Notes: generated by a model from the letters alone, not told the origin. Numbered from the stretch's first letter, positions 42,900 to 52,957 are shown. The stretch: DNA of 64,000 nucleotides from Neobacillus cucumis (GCF_002860255.1 NZ_PGVE01000035.1:124001-188000); one strand, 5' to 3'. Numbers and translations: made by a program.

Positions 42900-43637
42900 A
42901 TGCGCAAGAACGGTAAAGATAAAGAGGTAAATCGCGCAAAAGAAAATCAATTTAAGGATTTTCAGACTTCAATCGGAGTGACGATTGAAAACGAAAAATT
43001 ATTAAAACAAGCATTTACACATTCATCCTATGTGAATGAGCATCGCAGAAAGCCATTCGAAGATAATGAAAGACTTGAATTTTTAGGAGACGCTGTCCTA
43101 GAATTAACGGTTTCACAATTCCTTTTTAAAAAATATCCTACGATGACTGAAGGAGAATTAACGAAACTGCGTGCTGCTATCGTATGTGAGCCTTCACTGG
43201 TTTCACTAGCTAATGAACTTGAATTTGGCAAGCATATTTTACTGGGCAAAGGTGAAGAGATGACTGGCGGAAGGGAACGGCCTGCCCTTCTAGCAGACGT
43301 ATTTGAAGCTTTCATTGGTGCACTATATTTGGATCAGGGAATTGAGAAAGTAGTCGAATTCCTTGAAAGAGTGGTCTTTCCTAAAATAAATGCCGGTGCT
43401 TTTTCTCATGTGATGGATTTTAAAAGTCAGTTACAAGAGCTTGTTCAGCGCGATGGAGCGGGTATAATCGAATATCGTGTCCTTCAGGAAAAAGGGCCTG
43501 CCCATAATAAGGAATTTGTTTCAAGAGTATCACTTAATGGGGCAGAGCTTGGTGTAGGCACTGGAAAATCGAAGAAAGAAGCCGAGCAGCATGCGGCTGA
43601 AATGGCCCTTAAGGTATTAAAAACAAAAACAACGTAG
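42900..43637 (+). CDS. rnc: Rnc, ribonuclease III
   Basis: Double-strand-specific endoribonuclease used in rRNA and mRNA processing. 245 residues. The signature [14 protein letters not shown] and the downstream acidic residues of [14 protein letters not shown] form the catalytic site; a double-stranded RNA-binding domain fills the C-terminal third (KSQLQELVQ to [12 protein letters not shown]). The ATG at 42900 has AAGGTGGAG upstream; the GTG in that motif would start four codons earlier and was rejected. Preceding smc as in B. subtilis. Confidence 0.95.
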   Translation: MRKNGKDKEVNRAKENQFKDFQTSIGVTIENEKLLKQAFTHSSYVNEHRRKPFEDNERLEFLGDAVLELTVSQFLFKKYPTMTEGELTKLRAAIVCEPSLVSLANELEFGKHILLGKGEEMTGGRERPALLADVFEAFIGALYLDQGIEKVVEFLERVVFPKINAGAFSHVMDFKSQLQELVQRDGAGIIEYRVLQEKGPAHNKEFVSRVSLNGAELGVGTGKSKKEAEQHAAEMALKVLKTKTT

Positions 43638-43691
43638 AAATGACAATGTTTGCAGGAGAAATCCCCGTGCAGCGTAGGGAGGATAAAAGAA

Positions 43692-46600
43692 ATGTTTTTA
43701 AAACGGTTGGACATTATTGGCTTTAAATCTTTTGCTGAGCGCATTGAAGTTGATTTTGTTCCTGGAGTAACGGCTGTAGTTGGTCCCAATGGCAGCGGCA
43801 AAAGTAATATTACGGATGCTATTCGCTGGGTATTGGGGGAACAATCTGCCAAGTCTTTAAGAGGCAGCAAAATGGAAGATATTATCTTTGCCGGAAGCGA
43901 TTCCAGAAAAGCTCTGAATTTTGCTGAAGTGACACTGACATTAGATAATACCGATCAAGGATTAGGGATTGATTTTAATGAAGTTAGTGTGACTAGACGG
44001 GTTTCGCGCTCAGGTGATAGTGATTTTTTTATAAATAAACAGTCATGCCGTCTTAAAGATATCATTGATTTATTTATGGATTCTGGTCTTGGCCGGGAAG
44101 CTTTTTCTATTATCAGCCAAGGAAAAGTAGAAGAGATATTAAACAGCAAGGCAGAGGAACGCCGAACAATCTTTGAAGAGGCTGCCGGGGTTCTGAAATA
44201 TAAGAATCGTAAGAAAAAAGCAGAAGTAAAACTGTTTGAAACACAAGATAATTTAAATCGTGTGAATGACATTTTACATGAACTTGAGGGCCAAGTGGAG
44301 CCGCTGAAAATTCAAGCATCTATGGCAAAAGACTTTTTAGAGAAAAAAGGAGAGCTTGAAAAGATTGAGGTGGCGTTAACTGTTTTTGAGATAGAAGACC
44401 TCCATCAAAAATGGGAACAACTTTCTAAGCAATTAGAGGAGCACCAACAGGAAGAACTAAAACTTTCCTCCGAATTGCAAGTGAAAGAAGCAGAAATGGT
44501 CGAGACAAGGGACAAGATTGCTGCCATGGACGAGTCCATCACTGATTTGCAGAATGTGCTTTTACATGCTAGTGAAGAACTCGAAAAGCTTGAGGGAAGA
44601 AAAGAAGTACTAAAGGAACGGAAGAAGAATGCTGCTCAAAATAAAGAACAGTTAAAAACGAATATCTCTGAACTTACTGACCGCATCATTCAACTAAGGA
44701 AAAATAGAGACCTACAGGCTGAAACAGTAAAGGACCTAACGATACAAGTTGAAAAATTGCAATTCGAATTAAAAGAACGGCAAGAAAAGCTGCCTTTATT
44801 TTCAGAGAATATAGAAGAAAAAATTGAAGGCTTAAAAAGTGAGTATATTGATTTATTAAACGACCAAGCTGGCGCGAAAAACGAAATAAAATATATTGAC
44901 CAGCAATTAGATCAGCAAGAACGAAGAGTTATCCGGCTTGATACCGAAAACGAGAAATATTTGCAGGACCGTCTTACGGCTCAAAGTAAAAAACTGGAAA
45001 TCAAAACAGCCTTAGATGAGGTTCAAAAAAGACTAGCTGAACATTTAGTTGCGTACCGTGAAGGACAGCGTGAACTTGAGGCTGTTAAAAATAATTATGA
45101 GAAGCAAGAAAAAACCTTGTATCAAGCCTACCAGCTGCTTCAGCAGGCAAAATCAAGAAAAGAAATGCTTGAAGAGATGGAAGAAGACTTTGCTGGCTTT
45201 TTTCAAGGTGTTAAAGAGGTCCTTAAGGCTCGTGAAAATAAGTTAAAAGGAATCGAGGGGGCGGTAGCAGAGCTTGTAACCGTTCCAAAAGAGTATGAAA
45301 CCGCAATAGAAACAGCCCTTGGCGGTGCGCTTCAGCATATTGTGGTAGATACTGAGCAGAATGCACGGACGGCTATTCAATATTTGAAGCAAAATTCATT
45401 TGGCCGAGCCACATTTCTACCCTTAAGCGTTATTAAAGGGAGAACTTTATCAGCTGCACAGCTGTCTGCCATTCAGAACCATCCATCCTTAATTGGGACC
45501 GGGGTTAGCCTTGTTAAATTTGACCCGAAATATACTGAAATTATGAATAATCTGCTTGGAAATGTGGTCATAACGAAGGACTTAAAGGGAGCGAATGAAT
45601 TAGCTAAAATACTTCAATATCGGGCAAGAATGGTGACAGTGGATGGAGATATCGTTAATCCTGGGGGTTCCATGACCGGTGGGGCGCTGAAGCAAAAAAC
45701 GACATCCTTGTTAACGAGAAAAGGTGAACTTGAAACTTTAAAGGAAAATCTAGTCGTAATGGAAGCAAAAACGACAGGCTTAGAAACAACGGTTAAGAGA
45801 TTAAAAGCAGAAGTTCAACAAGTTGAAAAACAAGTGGATGAGATTCGTCAAAATGGCGAGTCGCTGAGACTAAGTGAGCAATCTATCAAAGGGGACCTAC
45901 GCGAGGCAGAGCTTCAAGAGAAGAACCTAAATGACCGTTTAGCACTTTATGACCTTGAAAAAGGACAATTAACGGAAGAGAAAGAGTCCCTTTTTAAAAG
46001 GAAAAGCGAATTAACATCTGCTTTTGAATCCTTTAAAATAACCATTGCTGAGCTGGATGCCCAAATTGCTACGCTGACAGAACAAAAAACAAATGATTTG
46101 AGCTCAAAAGAAACGTTGACAAATGAAATCAATGAATTAAAAATAGAGTTTGCTTCTAAAAACGAGCAGTTTATTCATGCAAAAGAACGCCTGACTCAAC
46201 TCAGTGATGATTTAAGAGACAGTGAGCAAAAACTGACGATTTTTACCGAGGATTTGAATCTTTTAACATCAGAAATGACGAATAGTTCCTCAGGGGAAGA
46301 GCAATTAGAAGCTGCTGCTAAACGAAAACAGCAGGATAAAGAAGCGACCTTACAGTTAATTACGGAGAGACGACAAGAACGTTTATCCATGCAAGACTCA
46401 CTTGAGAATACGGAGTTAGATGCAAAAGAGTTAAAGCGACTTCATAAAGGGATGATTGTAGTCTTAAAGGATGAGGAAGTAAAAATCAACCGTTTGGATG
46501 TGGAACTCGAAAATCGACTTTCGCAGCTAAGGGAAGAATACCTCCTCTCTTTTGATGGAGCAAAAGAACAATATCCATTAACTATCCCGGTTGAAGAAGC

Positions 46601-47258
46601 AAGGAAAAAAGTAAAATTGATCAAGCTGGCGATTGAAGAGCTTGGCAATGTTAACCTAGGAGCAATTGAAGAATATGAACGGGTTTCTGAACGATATGAG
46701 TTCTTAAATGAACAAAAAACAGACCTTCAAGAGGCAAAAGATACTCTCTATAAGGTTATTGAGGAAATGGATACAGAAATGAAAAGAAGATTCGAACAAA
46801 CCTTTGAAGGGATTCGCGAACATTTTGAACCGACATTCCGGACCCTTTTTGGAGGAGGAAGAGCGGATTTAGTTCTTACTGAACCGGAAGATCTGTTGAA
46901 TACTGGTGTTGAAATTGTTGCCCAGCCGCCAGGCAAAAAGCTTCAAAACCTTGGACTTCTATCCGGAGGAGAACGTGCACTAACGGCTATTGCTTTGTTA
47001 TTCTCTATATTAAAAGTACGGCCTGTTCCATTCTGTATTCTTGATGAGGTAGAAGCAGCTTTGGATGAGGCAAATGTACACCGCTTCAGCCAATATTTAA
47101 AACGGTATAGTGAAGAAACACAATTTATCGTCATTACCCATCGAAAAGGCACGATGGAAGAGGCTGATGTTCTGTACGGGGTAACCATGCAGGAATCAGG
47201 GGTTTCAAAACTCGTATCTGTCCGCCTCGAGGATACAAAAGAACTTGTTGAATCATAA
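43692..47258 (+). CDS. smc: SMC, chromosome condensation ATPase
   Basis: Structural maintenance of chromosomes protein that, with ScpA and ScpB, loops and segregates DNA. 1188 residues. N-terminal Walker A GPNGSGKSN near residue 33; long coiled coils on each side of a hinge around residues 500-670 (GGALQHIVVD, GDIVNPGGSMTGG); C-terminal signature LSGGERALTAIALLF and Walker B FCILDEVEAALDEANV. The ATG at 43692 follows GGGAGGATAAAAG. Downstream ftsY starts 17 bases later, so one transcript is likely. Confidence 0.97.
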   Translation: MFLKRLDIIGFKSFAERIEVDFVPGVTAVVGPNGSGKSNITDAIRWVLGEQSAKSLRGSKMEDIIFAGSDSRKALNFAEVTLTLDNTDQGLGIDFNEVSVTRRVSRSGDSDFFINKQSCRLKDIIDLFMDSGLGREAFSIISQGKVEEILNSKAEERRTIFEEAAGVLKYKNRKKKAEVKLFETQDNLNRVNDILHELEGQVEPLKIQASMAKDFLEKKGELEKIEVALTVFEIEDLHQKWEQLSKQLEEHQQEELKLSSELQVKEAEMVETRDKIAAMDESITDLQNVLLHASEELEKLEGRKEVLKERKKNAAQNKEQLKTNISELTDRIIQLRKNRDLQAETVKDLTIQVEKLQFELKERQEKLPLFSENIEEKIEGLKSEYIDLLNDQAGAKNEIKYIDQQLDQQERRVIRLDTENEKYLQDRLTAQSKKLEIKTALDEVQKRLAEHLVAYREGQRELEAVKNNYEKQEKTLYQAYQLLQQAKSRKEMLEEMEEDFAGFFQGVKEVLKARENKLKGIEGAVAELVTVPKEYETAIETALGGALQHIVVDTEQNARTAIQYLKQNSFGRATFLPLSVIKGRTLSAAQLSAIQNHPSLIGTGVSLVKFDPKYTEIMNNLLGNVVITKDLKGANELAKILQYRARMVTVDGDIVNPGGSMTGGALKQKTTSLLTRKGELETLKENLVVMEAKTTGLETTVKRLKAEVQQVEKQVDEIRQNGESLRLSEQSIKGDLREAELQEKNLNDRLALYDLEKGQLTEEKESLFKRKSELTSAFESFKITIAELDAQIATLTEQKTNDLSSKETLTNEINELKIEFASKNEQFIHAKERLTQLSDDLRDSEQKLTIFTEDLNLLTSEMTNSSSGEEQLEAAAKRKQQDKEATLQLITERRQERLSMQDSLENTELDAKELKRLHKGMIVVLKDEEVKINRLDVELENRLSQLREEYLLSFDGAKEQYPLTIPVEEARKKVKLIKLAIEELGNVNLGAIEEYERVSERYEFLNEQKTDLQEAKDTLYKVIEEMDTEMKRRFEQTFEGIREHFEPTFRTLFGGGRADLVLTEPEDLLNTGVEIVAQPPGKKLQNLGLLSGGERALTAIALLFSILKVRPVPFCILDEVEAALDEANVHRFSQYLKRYSEETQFIVITHRKGTMEEADVLYGVTMQESGVSKLVSVRLEDTKELVES

Positions 47259-47275
47259 TTTAAGGAAGTGAAAAT

Positions 47276-48262
47276 ATGAGCTTTTTTAAAAAATTAAAAG
47301 AAAAAATCTCAAAATCTACGGATACAGTAACGGAAAAGTTTAAAGAAGGCTTAACGAAAACGAGAGATAGTTTTTCCGGAAAAGTAAACGACCTTGTGGC
47401 AAGATATCGAAAAGTCGATGAAGATTTTTTTGAAGAACTAGAGGAAATTTTAATTCAGGCGGATGTTGGTTTTGAAACGGTTATGGAGCTAATTGATGAT
47501 CTCAAGATGGAAGTAAAACGCCGAAACATTCAAGATCCTCAAGAAGTACAAAGTGTCATTTCCGAGAAGCTTGTTGACATTTATAATTCCGGTGAAGAAC
47601 AATCATCGAAATTAAACATTCAGCCCGATGGATTAACGGTAATTCTATTTGTTGGAGTGAATGGGGTTGGCAAAACAACAACCATCGGAAAACTTGGGTA
47701 TAAGTTTAAGAGTGAAGGTAAGAAAGTGTTGATGGCGGCAGGGGATACCTTCCGTGCCGGTGCCATTGAACAGCTTGAGGTATGGGGGGAAAGAGTTGGT
47801 GTCGAAGTGATTAAGCAAGCAGCGGGCTCTGACCCGGCAGCAGTTATGTATGATGCCATTCAAGCAGCTAAATCACGCCATGCCGATATTTTATTGTGTG
47901 ATACCGCCGGACGTCTTCAAAATAAAGTGAACTTAATGAAAGAGTTAGAAAAGGTAAAACGTGTCATTGAACGCGAGATTCCTGGTGCTCCGCATGAAGT
48001 TATTTTAGTTCTTGATGCGACAACCGGCCAGAATGCTCTGATTCAGGCAAAAACGTTTAAGGAAGCAACAAACGTCAGTGGAATTGTCCTATCCAAATTG
48101 GATGGTACGGCAAAGGGCGGTATCGTTCTTGCCATTCGGAATGAATTAAAGATCCCTGTTAAATTTGTGGGTCTTGGTGAAAAAATGGATGATCTACAAG
48201 AATTTGATGCAGAAAAATATGTTTACGGATTATTTGCCGATCAAGTGGAAAAAACAGAATAG
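47276..48262 (+). CDS. ftsY: FtsY, signal recognition particle receptor
   Basis: Membrane-associated SRP GTPase that docks ribosome-SRP complexes at the translocon. 328 residues. A short Lys-rich amphipathic N-terminus (membrane association) and helical N domain precede the G domain: [30 protein letters not shown] (read as [10 protein letters not shown]) and [12 protein letters not shown]. The partner Ffh is encoded 450 bases downstream. Confidence 0.96.
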   Translation: MSFFKKLKEKISKSTDTVTEKFKEGLTKTRDSFSGKVNDLVARYRKVDEDFFEELEEILIQADVGFETVMELIDDLKMEVKRRNIQDPQEVQSVISEKLVDIYNSGEEQSSKLNIQPDGLTVILFVGVNGVGKTTTIGKLGYKFKSEGKKVLMAAGDTFRAGAIEQLEVWGERVGVEVIKQAAGSDPAAVMYDAIQAAKSRHADILLCDTAGRLQNKVNLMKELEKVKRVIEREIPGAPHEVILVLDATTGQNALIQAKTFKEATNVSGIVLSKLDGTAKGGIVLAIRNELKIPVKFVGLGEKMDDLQEFDAEKYVYGLFADQVEKTE

Positions 48263-48279
48263 GTTGTAAAGGTATTTTC

Positions 48280-48308
48280 TTGACAGATAGGATATGACCC
48301 TGTAAACT
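48280..48308 (+). promoter_or_regulatory. Sigma-A promoter upstream of ylxM-ffh
   Basis: TTGACA (48280-48285) is a perfect -35 and TAAACT (48303-48308) a fair -10, spaced by 17 bases. It would drive ylxM-ffh independently of the rnc-smc-ftsY transcript. Confidence 0.7.
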
Positions 48309-48359
48309 ACTTTTTGTAAAGGCTTTTCACTTAACATTGGTATTGGAGGGAATACTGGC

Positions 48360-48695
48360 ATGATGCTTGAAAAGACAACGCGAATGAATTATCTATATGA
48401 TTTTTACTTTTCGCTGTTAACTCCAAAGCAACAAAGCTATATGTCTCTCTATTATTTAGATGATTACTCTCTGGGGGAAATTGCTGAAGAGTATGACGTC
48501 AGCAGACAGGCCGTTTATGATAATATTAAACGGACAGAGGCAATGCTCGAGGAGTATGAGGAAAAGCTGTTATTACTTCAGAAATTTCAAGAGCGCACCA
48601 GACTGATCAGGGACATGAAACAATTGCTTAACGAGGAGAACCCATCAAAAGAAGCTTTATTAAAAATTGTGACTGAGCTTGAGAAATTAGATTAG
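48360..48695 (+). CDS. ylxM: YlxM, SRP-associated helix-turn-helix protein
   Basis: About 111 residues. UPF0122 family; the Streptococcus homologue binds SRP and modulates GTPase activity. The sequence has a sigma-factor-like helix-turn-helix ([19 protein letters not shown], then [11 protein letters not shown]). Two consecutive ATGs (48360 and 48363) are possible starts; the first has a nine-base spacing to GGAGGG. It is followed 12 bases later by ffh, a linkage conserved in Firmicutes. Confidence 0.92.
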   Translation: MMLEKTTRMNYLYDFYFSLLTPKQQSYMSLYYLDDYSLGEIAEEYDVSRQAVYDNIKRTEAMLEEYEEKLLLLQKFQERTRLIRDMKQLLNEENPSKEALLKIVTELEKLD

Positions 48696-48707
48696 GAGGC
48701 GGCATGA

Positions 48708-50057
48708 ATGGCGTTTGAAGGATTAGCCGACCGACTGCAAAATACAATCCAAAAGATCCGTGGAAAAGGGAAAGTATCTGAAGCGGATGTCAAAGAAATG
48801 ATGCGTGAAGTCCGACTTGCACTACTAGAAGCAGACGTTAACTTCAAAGTTGTTAAAGATTTTGTTAAAAAAGTCAGTGATCGTGCTGTAGGGCAAGAGG
48901 TCCTAAAGAGTTTAACTCCTGGACAGCAGATTATCAAAATCGTTAACGAGGAACTAACCGAGTTAATGGGGGGCGAACATAGCAAAATTGCTGCTTCCAA
49001 TCGTCCGCCGACGGTTATTATGATGGTCGGACTGCAAGGGGCCGGAAAAACAACAACCACAGGAAAGCTGTCGCTATTACTTCGTAAAAAGTATAATCGC
49101 AAACCTTTGCTGGTTGCAGCTGATATCTATCGTCCTGCAGCGATCAAGCAGCTTGAAACTCTGGGTAAACAACTAGATATGCCTGTATTCTCACTAGGGG
49201 ACCAAGTAAGCCCAGTTGAAATCGCCAAGCAGGCTATTGCAAAAGCAAAAGAAGAACATCATGATTATGTCTTAATTGATACCGCCGGACGTCTGCATGT
49301 GGACGAAGCTTTAATGGACGAGCTAAAGGACATTAAAGAACTAACCAAACCAGACGAAATCTTCCTTGTGGTCGATGCGATGACGGGGCAGGACGCTGTC
49401 AATGTAGCTCAGAGCTTTAATGAGCAGCTTGGCTTAACAGGTGTGGTCCTAACTAAGCTTGATGGTGATACCCGTGGTGGAGCCGCCTTGTCTATTCGTG
49501 CCGTTACCCAGACACCAATTAAATTTGTCGGTCTTGGTGAAAAAATGGATGCATTAGAGCCGTTCCATCCAGAACGAATGGCTTCGAGAATCTTGGGCAT
49601 GGGCGATGTTCTGACGCTTATTGAAAAAGCACAGGCGAATGTGGATGAACAAAAAGCTAAAGAGTTAGAGCAGAAAATGCGGACAGCTTCCTTTACTTTA
49701 GAGGACTTTTTGGATCAACTTGGCCAAGTTCGAAATTTAGGTCCATTGGATGAATTGCTAAAGATGATGCCAGGGGCAAATAAAATCAAAGGTTTGAATA
49801 ATATTCAAATTGATGAAAAGCAAATTGCACACGTGGAAGCGATCATTCAATCCATGACCAAAGCAGAGAAAAATAACCCGGAAATTCTTAATGCCAGCCG
49901 CAAGAAAAGAATTTCCAAAGGAAGCGGACGTCCAGTTACTGAAATTAACCGCTTATTAAAGCAGTTCGAAGACATGAAGAAGATGATGAAACAAATGTCC
50001 GGAATGCAGATGAAAGGCAAGAAAAAGGGCGGATTTAAGTTTCCTTTTAAGTTTTAG
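48708..50057 (+). CDS. ffh: Ffh, signal recognition particle protein (SRP54)
   Basis: GTPase subunit of SRP that binds signal peptides and the 4.5S/scRNA. 449 residues: N domain, G domain with GLQGAGKTTTTGKL, DTAGRLHVDEAL, TKLDGDTRGGAAL and GLGEKMDALEPF, then the Met-rich M domain ending in KKMMKQMSGMQMKGKKKGG. The ATG has GGAGGCGG upstream. The SRP RNA gene is not in this window. Confidence 0.97.
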   Translation: MAFEGLADRLQNTIQKIRGKGKVSEADVKEMMREVRLALLEADVNFKVVKDFVKKVSDRAVGQEVLKSLTPGQQIIKIVNEELTELMGGEHSKIAASNRPPTVIMMVGLQGAGKTTTTGKLSLLLRKKYNRKPLLVAADIYRPAAIKQLETLGKQLDMPVFSLGDQVSPVEIAKQAIAKAKEEHHDYVLIDTAGRLHVDEALMDELKDIKELTKPDEIFLVVDAMTGQDAVNVAQSFNEQLGLTGVVLTKLDGDTRGGAALSIRAVTQTPIKFVGLGEKMDALEPFHPERMASRILGMGDVLTLIEKAQANVDEQKAKELEQKMRTASFTLEDFLDQLGQVRNLGPLDELLKMMPGANKIKGLNNIQIDEKQIAHVEAIIQSMTKAEKNNPEILNASRKKRISKGSGRPVTEINRLLKQFEDMKKMMKQMSGMQMKGKKKGGFKFPFKF

Positions 50058-50098
50058 GCTGAAAAAAATTGGTAATAATGGTTGTAAAGAAAAAACAC

Positions 50099-50127
50099 TT
50101 TACAAACTATAAAAGAATTGATATTAT
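50099..50127 (+). promoter_or_regulatory. Sigma-A promoter of the rpsP group
   Basis: TTTACA (50099-50104) and TATTAT (50122-50127) are spaced by 17 bases, about 40 bases before the rpsP start. Confidence 0.65.
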
Positions 50128-50166
50128 ACTATCTTGTGTGAAACTATTCGGAGGTGCTTATTTAAA

Positions 50167-50439
50167 ATGGCAGTAAAAATTCGTTTAAAGCGTATGGGAG
50201 CTAAGAAAACTCCTTTCTATCGTATTGTAGTAGCAGATTCTCGTTCACCACGTGATGGCCGTTTCATCGAAACAGTTGGAACTTACAATCCAGTTGCTGA
50301 GCCAGCACTAGTTGACATCAACGAAGAATTAGCTCTTAAATGGTTAAAAGACGGTGCGAAACCATCTGATACAGTTCGTAACCTTTTCTCAAACCAAGGC
50401 ATCATGGAAAAATTCCATAATGCAAAATTAAACAAGTAA
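50167..50439 (+). CDS. rpsP: Ribosomal protein bS16
   Basis: 90-residue 30S subunit protein. Starts [11 protein letters not shown], with [19 protein letters not shown] and [10 protein letters not shown] as family markers. The ATG at 50167 follows GGAGGTG; the open frame upstream runs through the promoter region and was rejected. First gene of the rpsP-khpA-ylqD-rimM-trmD group. Confidence 0.97.
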   Translation: MAVKIRLKRMGAKKTPFYRIVVADSRSPRDGRFIETVGTYNPVAEPALVDINEELALKWLKDGAKPSDTVRNLFSNQGIMEKFHNAKLNK

Positions 50440-50450
50440 TTGTTTAACGT

Positions 50451-50681
50451 ATGAAACAATTAATCGAAACGATTGTTAAGCCTCTTGTTGATTTTCCTGA
50501 AGATGTTCATGTGGATGTCTTAGAAGATGAATCTCGTATTACCTATCAATTATCCGTCAATAAATCGGATATGGGGAAAGTAATCGGGAAACAGGGGCGC
50601 GTTGCAAAGGCCATTAGAACTGTTGTATATGCGGCAGGATCATCACAACAAAAGAAAATTTTTCTAGAAATTGGTGAATAG
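50451..50681 (+). CDS. khpA: KhpA, KH-domain RNA-binding protein (YlqC)
   Basis: 76-residue single KH-domain protein; in streptococci and lactobacilli KhpA pairs with KhpB/EloR and influences cell elongation. The KH signature GKVIGKQGR is at about residues 42-50. It starts 11 bases after the rpsP stop, and I see no Shine-Dalgarno sequence, which suggests reinitiation after rpsP. The rpsP-khpA-rimM-trmD order is widely conserved. RNA targets unknown here. Confidence 0.93.
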   Translation: MKQLIETIVKPLVDFPEDVHVDVLEDESRITYQLSVNKSDMGKVIGKQGRVAKAIRTVVYAAGSSQQKKIFLEIGE

Positions 50682-50697
50682 CTTTTTGCATCTAGAT

Positions 50698-50727
50698 AAA
50701 AGGGAGGGATTCATTCCTCCCTTTTTT
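50698..50727 (+). terminator. Terminator after khpA
   Basis: Ten-base perfect arms AAAAGGGAGG (50698-50707) and CCTCCCTTTT (50716-50725), followed by TT. It splits the ribosomal group between khpA and ylqD, so full readthrough or a further promoter must serve the downstream genes. Confidence 0.85.
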
Positions 50728-50764
50728 GCATAGTTCCTATTAGAACACAGGGAGGCGGATCTTT

Positions 50765-51151
50765 TTGCAGCTGATTCAAACTGTTGTGGTGAAACAAGTA
50801 TTAACTGAAAAAAGCAAGGAACAGCTTTTCGAAAAGTTTCAAGGTAGGATCATGCAGCTGAAAAAGGAAAGTGATCAGCTATTATTCGAACTTAAACGGT
50901 TGGAAAGAACAAAAAACTTTTCTTCGGAAGCATTAAAGAAAAAATTTGATAAAGAAATTCAAATCCGTAAAGAAAAAATTTCGCTTTTTGAGTTTCAAAT
51001 GGAACAATTACATATCCTACCACTAGGCAGTGAAGTGCAAGAAAAAGAAGTCCAAGCCCTCATAGAAGTAAATGTTGGTGATAATTGGGACGAGAGGAAT
51101 GGACAATCTACGATTATTGTTGAAGACGGTATTATTAAGGAAATTAGATAG
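50765..51151 (+). CDS. ylqD: YlqD family protein
   Basis: 128-residue protein matching B. subtilis YlqD, which has no established function. TTG start with GGAGGCGG upstream. The sequence is highly charged, with a predicted coiled coil over about residues 15-80 (repeating Lys/Glu with Leu/Phe), followed by a short C-terminal beta part ([22 protein letters not shown]). Its fixed position before rimM in Bacillus is the only hint of a ribosome-related role. Confidence 0.9.
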   Translation: MQLIQTVVVKQVLTEKSKEQLFEKFQGRIMQLKKESDQLLFELKRLERTKNFSSEALKKKFDKEIQIRKEKISLFEFQMEQLHILPLGSEVQEKEVQALIEVNVGDNWDERNGQSTIIVEDGIIKEIR

Positions 51152-51165
51152 AAGGTGAAGCAAAA

Positions 51166-51684
51166 ATGGAAAAATGGTTTAATGTAGGAAAAATTGTTAA
51201 TACACAAGGGATTAAAGGCGAGGTACGAGTAGTTTCCAAAACTGACTTTCCGGAAAAACGTTACAAGGCCGGGAATGTCCTTTATTTATTTATGCCAAAT
51301 TCCAAGACTCCTGTTGAATTAACGGTAAAAAGCCACCGGACGCATAAGAATTTTGAGTTACTGACATTTGAAGGCTACAATAATATTAATGAAGTTGAAA
51401 AATTTAAAGAAGGTATCTTAAAAGTACCTGAATCACAACTTGATGAATTAGAAGAAGATGAATTCTATTATCATGAAATAATCGGTTGTCTTGTTGCCAC
51501 TACAAAGGGGGAAGAAATCGGAAAGGTAACAGAGATTCTCTCACCCGGCGCCAATGATGTATGGGTTGTGAAAGGGAAAGGCGGCAAAGAAAACCTAATC
51601 CCTTATATTCATGATGTAGTAAAAAAAGTAGATGTAAAAGAAAAAGTGATTATCATTGATCCAATGGAAGGTCTTTTGTCATGA
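51166..51684 (+). CDS. rimM: RimM, 16S rRNA processing / 30S maturation factor
   Basis: Binds ribosomal protein uS19 and aids maturation of the 30S head. 172 residues: N-terminal RimM domain ([17 protein letters not shown]) and C-terminal PRC-barrel ([21 protein letters not shown], then [12 protein letters not shown]). GAAGGTG precedes the ATG. The stop overlaps the trmD start. Confidence 0.95.
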   Translation: MEKWFNVGKIVNTQGIKGEVRVVSKTDFPEKRYKAGNVLYLFMPNSKTPVELTVKSHRTHKNFELLTFEGYNNINEVEKFKEGILKVPESQLDELEEDEFYYHEIIGCLVATTKGEEIGKVTEILSPGANDVWVVKGKGGKENLIPYIHDVVKKVDVKEKVIIIDPMEGLLS

Positions 51685-52424
51685 TGCAAATCGATATCCT
51701 GACATTATTTCCGGAAATGTTTTCCGGAGTTTTCGGTCATTCTATTTTACAAAAAGCGGCTGAGAAATCTTCAGTACAGTACAACGTAGTGAATTTTCGT
51801 GATTTTGCAGATAACAAACATTCTACGGTAGATGATTATCCCTACGGCGGAGGGGCAGGAATGGTTCTAAAACCACAGCCTATTTTTGATGCTGTTGCCT
51901 CACTTAGAGAACAAGCAAAAAGCAAAAATCCAAGGGTTATTCTCCTTTGCCCGCAAGGTGAGCGTTTTGAACAGCGAAAAGCAGAGGAATTAGCTAAAGA
52001 AGAGCACTTGATCTTTATTTGCGGTCATTATGAGGGGTATGATGAACGGATCAGGGAACATGTCGTCACGGACGAAATTTCAATTGGTGATTATGTCTTA
52101 ACTGGGGGCGAGCTTGGTGCAATGGTGGTAGTGGATAGTGTTGTCCGATTATTGCCAGAAGTCCTAGGGAATGAAGAATCGCATCAGAAAGACTCTTTTA
52201 GCACAGGGCTGCTAGAACATCCACATTACACAAGACCGGCTGATTTTCGCGGGTTGAAGGTTCCAGATGTCCTCTTGTCTGGTAACCATAAACTCATTGA
52301 AGAATGGCGCAATAAAGAGGCGCTAAGAAGGACGCTTTTAAGAAGACCGGATTTATTAGATAAAATCGAACTCACTAAAGAACAAGAAAAATGGCTTAAA
52401 GAAGTAAAAAAAGATTACGAGTAA
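51681..52424 (+). CDS. trmD: TrmD, tRNA (guanine-37-N1) methyltransferase
   Basis: SAM-dependent SPOUT enzyme that methylates G37 and prevents frameshifting; usually essential. 247 residues. [11 protein letters not shown] opens the protein; the trefoil-knot SAM site includes [19 protein letters not shown] and the [13 protein letters not shown] loop, and the C-terminal part holds [10 protein letters not shown]. Two ATGs are adjacent (51681, 51684). Coupled by ATGA overlap to rimM. Confidence 0.96.
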   Translation: MMQIDILTLFPEMFSGVFGHSILQKAAEKSSVQYNVVNFRDFADNKHSTVDDYPYGGGAGMVLKPQPIFDAVASLREQAKSKNPRVILLCPQGERFEQRKAEELAKEEHLIFICGHYEGYDERIREHVVTDEISIGDYVLTGGELGAMVVVDSVVRLLPEVLGNEESHQKDSFSTGLLEHPHYTRPADFRGLKVPDVLLSGNHKLIEEWRNKEALRRTLLRRPDLLDKIELTKEQEKWLKEVKKDYE

Positions 52425-52426
52425 TA

Positions 52427-52455
52427 TTGCAGGCTCCAAATAATTATGTTATGAT
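52427..52455 (+). promoter_or_regulatory. Sigma-A promoter of rplS
   Basis: TTGCAG (52427-52432) and TATGAT (52450-52455) are spaced by 17 bases. It begins 2 bases after the trmD stop. Confidence 0.72.
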
Positions 52456-52462
52456 ACTTCTT

Positions 52463-52571
52463 GTGACTTGCGAGCTGAGAGTTTTCAGATTGAAGTCTTA
52501 TAACGATGTTCCGCTGCATGTAACAAGGAAAGATGATTTGTATGAGCATCTGTTGGAAGGAGTTGAAAACG
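52463..52571 (+). promoter_or_regulatory. Structured rplS leader (candidate L19 autoregulatory leader)
   Basis: About 110 bases of untranslated leader between the promoter and rplS. GACTT (52465-52469) pairs with AAGTC (52493-52497) around an inner CTGA/TCAG stem (52475-52478 with 52485-52488), and TGTT/AACA flank a second loop further on. Ribosomal protein L19 leaders are known in Firmicutes; I infer that this is one from position and foldability, without a model search. Confidence 0.5.
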
Positions 52572-52916
52572 ATGCAACAATTAATTAGAGAAATCACACA
52601 AGAACAACTTCGCACTGATCTTCCTGCGTTCCGTCCTGGTGACACTGTACGTGTACACGTAAAGGTTGTCGAGGGTACTCGTGAGCGTATTCAGTTATTC
52701 GAAGGTGTTGTGATTAAGCGTCGTGGTGGTGGAATTAGCGAAACTTTTACAGTACGTAAAGTTTCTTACGGAGTAGGCGTAGAGCGTACTTTCCCAGTAC
52801 ACACACCAAAAATTGCGAAGCTTGAAGTAATTCGCCGCGGTAAAGTTCGCCGTGCTAAGCTTTACTACTTGCGTAACCTTCGTGGTAAAAAAGCTAGAAT
52901 TAAAGAGATTCGATAA
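52572..52916 (+). CDS. rplS: Ribosomal protein bL19
   Basis: 114-residue 50S protein at the 30S interface. Family markers: [32 protein letters not shown] and [12 protein letters not shown]. The ATG at 52572 has GGAAGGAG upstream; the frame is open further 5' through the leader but without family similarity. Confidence 0.97.
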   Translation: MQQLIREITQEQLRTDLPAFRPGDTVRVHVKVVEGTRERIQLFEGVVIKRRGGGISETFTVRKVSYGVGVERTFPVHTPKIAKLEVIRRGKVRRAKLYYLRNLRGKKARIKEIR

Positions 52917-52926
52917 TAAGAGACGA

Positions 52927-52957
52927 AAAAGGGCTTGCTCAAGCAGGCTCTTTTTTT
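52927..52957 (+). terminator. Terminator after rplS
   Basis: GGGCTTGC (52931-52938) pairs with GCAGGCTC (52943-52950) with two G-T wobbles, flanked by A's and a T7 run. Confidence 0.85.
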
